Positions 20,491 to 25,458 of a DNA stretch of 25,458 nt are shown piece after piece. Position numbers and translations under genes: made by a program. The DNA comes from Rhizophlyctis rosea (lineage: Eukaryota > Chytridiomycota > Chytridiomycetes > Rhizophlyctidales > Rhizophlyctidaceae). Within the stretch, counting starts at the first letter, position 1. Each line of letters begins with the position of its first letter. Under the pieces are notes generated by a model. That model was not told the DNA's origin and searched no databases. It worked only from the letters and a program-made list of their open reading frames with translations. The stretch covers positions 1-25,458 of the forward strand of contig JADGJC010000457.1 of NCBI GenBank assembly GCA_027596075.1. Reading direction: 5' to 3'.

Positions 20491-21731
20491 TGCTATTGTG
20501 TGGGTGTGGATGTAGGCGTGGGGTATTTTTTTTTGTGGAGTGTTTTGTGTGTGTGGGAAAGTTGCTGCGCAGTGGGGAGATCTAGGGGATGTGATCAGTG
20601 ACGGGTTCTTGCTTGGGATGACAACAACTTTTAGATCTAGATGTTATTGTTTTCTCATACCTGCTCAGCACCTGTATCTACACAGTGATAATAAGCCAAG
20701 ACGACGTTACTCGTCCTTGGGGATATATACGAGATGTACAGTTCTCCTATATGAGCCCTGATAGTTGTTAAGTCTCCGTGGGAAAATCTGCCTGAAGGTG
20801 GGTGAAGAGGGAAGGGGTCTCTGAATCCAAGCAATCTTGTGATATGGGCCCACTCGGTGGATGGACATGGATGGGATGGGATGGCTGCGAGGTGTGTGTC
20901 ACAGTGAATCAGTCGCTATCCGTGTGTTGCTGAGTTGAAGGGGACCGAACACGTAGGAAGCAATTTGGGTCACTGGCTAGAATGGTCCGGGTGGGCCGGG
21001 TGGCAATCTCTAGCTGGTCGTGAATGATCGTAATCTGGTCGGATATTGATGAGTGGCTGACCTTACCAATACCACTGCTGGTCGTGATCGAGTCAGTTCA
21101 CGTGCGGCTCACGTGCAAATGGGTGGCGGTGCCTCTCAACGCGGATCGGGGTGGCAAAAAGCTTTTTTCTGCCTTGGCCCTTAGTGGGACATTCGGAAGT
21201 CGGAGGGGTTCGAGACAACGGTCTGGGTCACACAGCATGGACTCCCCGATATTCGGACTGGGCCCTGATTATCACATGATGTGACACATGGTGACACACA
21301 TGATGCAAGCCACAAATGAAATGGGTCAAAGTGGTACGGACTCATCGTGACACTCGCTGCGGGATTGGATACAATCAGTGATGGCATCCAACGGTCCCCA
21401 TTGACATGAGAATGATCCATCACTGGCTGCTTTCTTTGTTTCCTCCTTGCTGACCCTCATCCCGCAAATCTTCCCACGCCATCCCCTGCTGCCTGTACAC
21501 AAGGCGGGGTGTCGATACACTATCAATACCATCTAATGGCACTGGCTCGTCTGAATCGGCTGCCGGGAAGCTGGTCTCTGCGCACCACAAGGATTTAGTT
21601 TCACCCGTCAACTCATCCCCCATTCAAATACGCAACGTCGCTTCACACGCGCACCCCTTCAACCCCTTCCACCCAATCATCCATCTTCGCTTACATAGCA
21701 TCATTTCATATAGTCCACTACACCAAAGCGC
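20491..21731. promoter_or_regulatory. Divergent promoter region between DEF1 and MED14
   Basis: The 1.24-kb region separates the two start codons and has no convincing gene. It contains GGATG-type short repeats (about 20861-20885), a cluster of CACATG/TCACAT motifs at about 21269-21302, and two CACGTG boxes at 21099-21104 and 21110-21115. The last 150 bp before the MED14 ATG are C/T-rich, as in many fungal transcription start regions. Small minus-strand frames at 21181-21623 overlap one another and look incidental. Confidence 0.5.
21099..21115. promoter_or_regulatory. Tandem CACGTG E-boxes, 11 bp apart
   Basis: TTCACGTGCGG and CTCACGTGCAA share the TCACGTGC core and start 11 bp apart, about one helical turn, which would place two bHLH dimers on the same DNA face. 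The DEF1 and MED14 starts are each about 600 bp away. Binding is inferred. Confidence 0.4.
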
Positions 21732-24700
21732 ATGGGCGGTCCCTCAAACGGCGTGGAGGTCGGGGGTCCTCCTCTCTCTTCTGTGCCTGTCAAGAAGATG
21801 CAACAGCCCAATATGGCTTTGGACCGTGGGAATGCGGTGGAACACCCTGGGACCGACTTGGGTGGCGGAACAGGTGAGATCTTTACACCGAGGACACTCT
21901 GCATATAGACGACGCAAAAGGCGGGGGCGCGGGAGGAGGGCAAGTACTGCCTGATGGACTCATGGTTGGGGGTGCAAACGTTATGGAGGGTTGCAAAATC
22001 CGGTGTGGTAGTGAGCGATGGGAATGGATCGTGAGGGGAGCTCGCACAAGTCTGCGCGGAGTACAGTATGCTGGCATCGTTACAGAAGAGGACCGTATGG
22101 AGAAACAATGGATGAAGGTGCAAGAATAGTGACCTTCCCATGACTAACCGACGAACTTGATGTTTCAGGTGACAATGCCAGCAAAGGCCCAAACGGAAAG
22201 CCTCAGGATGACGAGGCCGTTCCAACCCTCCAGGAGATGCCGGAGAACACGGTGCCGCTCAACCATATCATCGCAGGTGTTGTCACTACTGCGTATCAGG
22301 ACTTGCAGAATGTCACCAAGATGTGAGTGATTGTATTGATGGAATGCGTGGTTGGAGTGAGAAGTGAGAATGGTGCCGATTGGGGGCATTTTGATTGAAT
22401 GACCGCAGGATTGGATCAAATGCATGGAGGGCGTGTGGAATGAAATCGCGTAGATTGCTGAATGGAACAAACTCGCGTGGATGACATGATACACAGCTAT
22501 GGATTTTGGAATACGCGGATACTCATGTGTTACAATGCCTGTTGGCATGCCGATATTGACGCTGGGTGGTGCTCAATCTGCACCCTTCATCTCATTTTAC
22601 GCATTTGACTGCACAGGGCCCAATCGAAACCGGACCATGAAAAGAAACGCGTCCTGATGACATACGCCCTCTCGCAACGTCAACAGTTCATCAAGCTCCT
22701 AGCCTTGACACGATGGGCAAAAGATGCGGGGGATATGAAAAGATCCATGGTAACACTTTGTGCTATTTACATACCAAATCCGCCCGTCCCACATCTGACA
22801 CCTTTCACAAAGTCCGTCCACTTCGCCCTCGACGAAACCAACACCGCCCTCCTCAGCGCCACGCACGCGCTTCATAGCCTTAAGCGCGAGATGGAGTCCC
22901 TTTCCCAACCTTCATTAGACATTTCCACCGCCGTTGAGGTCCTTACGACGGGCAAGTTCGCCTTGCCGCGGATCTTGAGAAGGACGTATGTGCCTGATCA
23001 GCCGCTGACGCCGAAGGAGGTGGAGGAGACGGTGAGGAGGGTGGAGGGGGAAATGAGGGTTCGGTTGGTGGTGGATGAGGTTGTGCCGAGTGTTATGAGG
23101 AGGAATATGAAGATTGGTGGGTGTTTTGGGGTTCCTTCGTTGATCTTCTTCGTAGAATGGTGGGAGGGGAAAATTCAATTGGGATTGGAACATTCGCTAA
23201 CCTCTGAAGGGTTTCCTGTCTATTTTCCCGTTTGATTCCACAGACAAAGGCTGCGTCACCTTCACGGTCCCCAACGAATTCTCCGTCGTCCTAACACTGG
23301 ACGGTGTCGGAAAGGACGCGAAATGGAAGGTGGTCGACATCAAGATCCTCGTGAGCAGTGTTGGAGTCGGGTATGAAAGTGCGTATCTACTTGTATTTTC
23401 AACCACTCCTCAAATTCGTCCCCACCCACTTACCCACCCTCAACACTAACCCACCCACCCACAGGCGTCCACAAAGGCTTCACAGACCACCAACTACACG
23501 GCCTAAAAGAGACTGCGCAAAATCGCTTATGGGGAAAGAAAAAGGGCAACGTCGCTGTACTCGCTGAAGACGAGACCAAAAACGAACCGAAACATTACCC
23601 ACTCGTTGCGCTGTACGATTGTCTGCATCCGTTTTGTTTGAGGGTTCAGTTGGAGGTTTTGAGGGCTCAGGTATTTGAGAGTCTTTTTTGGAATGGGTGT
23701 TGTTGTGTGGTGGGGTGTTTTTGGAAGGGTGATTTTTATTGATCGGGGGTTTTTTTTTTCGGTGTGCAGGCAGAACATCTTGCACGGACGCGGTGGAAGG
23801 ATCAGTTGAAGGTGGAGTTTTCGGGGACGGCTGGGGTTTTGAGGGTTGAGTTTTGGGGTGCGGGGAGTGCTGGTGTTGGACCTGCAGGTAACTCCCACCT
23901 TTACCCTCCTCCCATTCAATATTTTACCACCCCTCTAACCTCTTACCCCTCAGCCCGCCCCTCCACACAAACCCGCATCCTAGAATTCTCGATCCAGTCA
24001 GAGTACCCGCGGAGCGACGTCGATTGGCGCAAGGTTGGGGAGGAGGATGGTGGGGAGGGGGAGGGGGGTATTGATCGGGCCGTCAGCGCGAGCTTGACGT
24101 ATGGGAATGAGGGGAGTGTTAGGAGGTGGATGGAGGGGAGGGTTTTGAGGAGGGGTGTGAAGGGTGAGTGGGAGGAGGAGGGTGTTGGTGAGGGGGGTGG
24201 GAGGGTGGGGTTGGATGTGGTGAGTTTTTGGTTTTGCTTGAGTTTTTGGGGGATTTGAGGTGGTGGTGAGAAGTGTGGATCGGGATCTTGGGATTTAGAT
24301 TGGGCCCACTTCACTCTTTGAGTTGATCGGCCTTCACTCATTGTCCCTTTATCTACCAGACCGGCTCGAACCTAGACCTCGAACACCACCTCCTCCGCAT
24401 CGTCGAAACCCTCGCACATACTCTAATCCTCTCCATCCAGTCCACGTTCCTCTCCACCGCCCCTCCCACTTCCCATCCCACAACCCTAAAACGCAAACGC
24501 ACAACCTCCACACCTACGTCCGGCCTAAAACGTTTCCACGCGGACCAAATTACTGTTGTGCCGGGGTTACCTATTCCACAATCGTCGAGGGAGGAAGGGG
24601 AGGGAGGGGAGAGGGATACACCTACCCCAGCACCGAGTTTATTGGTATCCATCATACCATCCCGCCAAATTCGTATCGGGATATCCGTCCGTACGGGACG

Positions 24701-25221
24701 TGTTTGGATACGCGAGGAATCTTCCTCTTCCCTCTCTTCAAACGACGAGTCACTTTCGCGGTGTTTGGCAGTTGAGGGGTGGGTTAATGATGGACGCGTT
24801 TCCGGGGTGGGGGGAGTGGGGTTGGGGATGTTGAGTGCGAAGATTGGACTGGAGTTAGAGGAACGCTGTGTCGAGGGAGTGAGATGGGTTGCGGGTGAGA
24901 TGATGCTTGATAGGGTTGAGGGTATGGCGGGGGAGGTTGGGTTGGTTTGTTTGAGGAGGGGGGTTGTTGGGGATGAGGGTATGTTGCCTTTTTTTTTTTC
25001 GCGTTACGTATCGCTTCTTCCGCTTACATTTTTCTCCTTTCATCCGCCCAACCAGAAATGAAGAAAGTTTCTGACCCCGTGCCGGAGCATCGGGTGTTTT
25101 TGAGGTTTAGGGGGTTTGTGGATACGTTTATTGTTGTTGGTGTTTCTGTTTGTGAGGGTGGTGGTGCTGATGGTGGAAGGGAGGGAAGGGTTAGGTGGAG
25201 GGTTTGGGTTGTTACTACGAG
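21732..25221 (+). CDS. MED14: Mediator complex subunit 14 (Rgr1/Med14 family), N-terminal ten exons, 3' end outside window
   Basis: The exons are 21732-21873, 22169-22322, 22617-22749, 22813-23116, 23244-23378, 23465-23670, 23770-23887, 23954-24219, 24360-24978 and 25056-25221. All are joined in phase, giving 747 codons. After a low-complexity N-terminus come MED14 hallmarks: PLNHIIAGVVTTAYQDLQNV, then LMTYALSQRQQFIKLLALTR-W, then AVEVLTTGKFALP, CVTFTVPNEFSVVLTL, and LVALYDCLHPFCLRVQLEVL. The last is among the best conserved blocks of the family. MED14 is the backbone subunit linking Mediator head, middle and tail and is generally essential. Exon 9 holds a Lys/Arg patch (TLKRKR) and a poorly conserved linker. 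Exon 10 ends at a GTAAGA donor (25222); no acceptor follows before the sequence degenerates. Family lengths above 1,000 residues mean roughly the C-terminal third or more is missing. Later exon boundaries (7-10) rest mostly on splice consensus. Confidence 0.9.
22011..22074 (-). repeat. Third copy of the hairpin repeat, in MED14 intron 1
   Basis: Read on the minus strand, this stretch runs CCAGCATACTGT, CTCCGCGCAG, ACTTGTGCGAGCTC, then CGATCCATTC and ATCGCTCAC. It shares 14 consecutive bases (ACTTGTGCGAGCTC) and several flanking blocks in the same order with copy A in DEF1 intron 1. Its stems are mostly broken. It lies in MED14 intron 1 (21874-22168) and, as in DEF1, is antisense to the host transcript. 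Confidence 0.7.
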
Positions 25222-25331
25222 GTAAGAGGCAGTTTTTTTTTGTGCTTTTGGGCGGACGCTATTCTTCCGGCTTTCGGGATAAACATTTCTGAATCGCAAA
25301 CCATCATTTCCAAACAACCCCCTCCTCACCA

Positions 25332-25458
25332 CCCCCCCCGCGCGCGCGGGGGCCGCCGGCGCCGGCCGGCGCCCGGCGGGGCGGCGGGGCGGGGGGGGGG
25401 CTGGGGGGGGGGGCCCGGCGGGGGGAGGGGGAGCGGCGGCGCGCGGGCGCGGGGGGGG
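25332..25458. other. Near-pure G/C contig end, likely assembly artefact
   Basis: The last 127 bases contain only a few A or T and consist of CG alternations and long G runs, unlike the rest of the window, which has roughly balanced composition. It lies within MED14 intron 10, where no such sequence is expected. Low-quality read ends or a misassembled homopolymer are the simplest explanation. Confidence 0.75.

Noticed and set aside
21701..22225. Minus-strand frame of 174 codons over the MED14 start
   Set aside because: It is antisense to MED14 exons 1-2 and intron 1. Its resemblance to a frame in DEF1 intron 1 is explained by the shared nucleotide repeat, not by protein homology.
1..25458. 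tRNA, rRNA, snRNA genes or CRISPR arrays
   Set aside because: I looked for B-box-like GGTTCGAATCC, U6-like and regularly spaced repeat patterns and found none convincing. Short repeats in DEF1 exon 7 and the hairpin copies are not spacer arrays.

Overview
The window looks like a nuclear contig from a fungus, possibly an early-diverging or zoosporic one. Protein genes are broken by short spliceosomal introns with GTRNGT-like donors, and several have TACTGAC/CTGAC-type branch sites. Two genes are recognisable conserved RNA polymerase II factors: a fungal-type DEF1 (CUE domain) and the Mediator subunit MED14. There is no bacterial organisation (no operons, no Shine-Dalgarno pattern). The lineage is inference; nothing here fixes the species.

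Layout: (1) 1-1335 is transposon debris: the C-terminal end of a chromodomain-like, Ty3/gypsy-type reading frame at the left edge, then an antisense, frameshifted and truncated piggyBac-type transposase. (2) 1492-1946 (-) is a small two-exon hypothetical gene. (3) 2150-6526 is gene-poor and holds a pair of TAC/GTA-type palindromes. (4) 6527-8305 (+) is an F-box protein, probably spliced to a further C-terminal exon at 8563-8857. (5) 8858-12431 is gene-poor. (6) 12432-13468 (-) is a two-exon gene for a protein with an N-terminal four-cysteine zinc finger, a proline-rich SH3-ligand-like middle and a Tyr/Asn-rich tail. (7) 13469-16832 is gene-poor, with a curious 25-residue Cys-rich micro-ORF. 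(8) 16833-20490 (-) is a seven-exon DEF1 gene reconstructed in frame to 990 residues. (9) 20491-21731 is the divergent intergenic region with paired CACGTG boxes. (10) 21732 to the right edge (+) is MED14, ten exons in the window, open at the 3' side. (11) 25332-25458 is almost pure G/C and looks like a contig-end artefact.

The least explained signal is a small repeat family of trinucleotide-loop hairpins. Two diverged copies lie in DEF1 intron 1 and one in MED14 intron 1, in each case antisense to the host gene, in the first introns of two divergently transcribed genes that both act on RNA polymerase II. A second unusual signal is a base-composition wave: exons begin C-rich and end G/T-rich on the coding strand, and several introns do the reverse. 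All gene models were built by hand from frame continuity and splice consensus, and none has been tested against transcripts.
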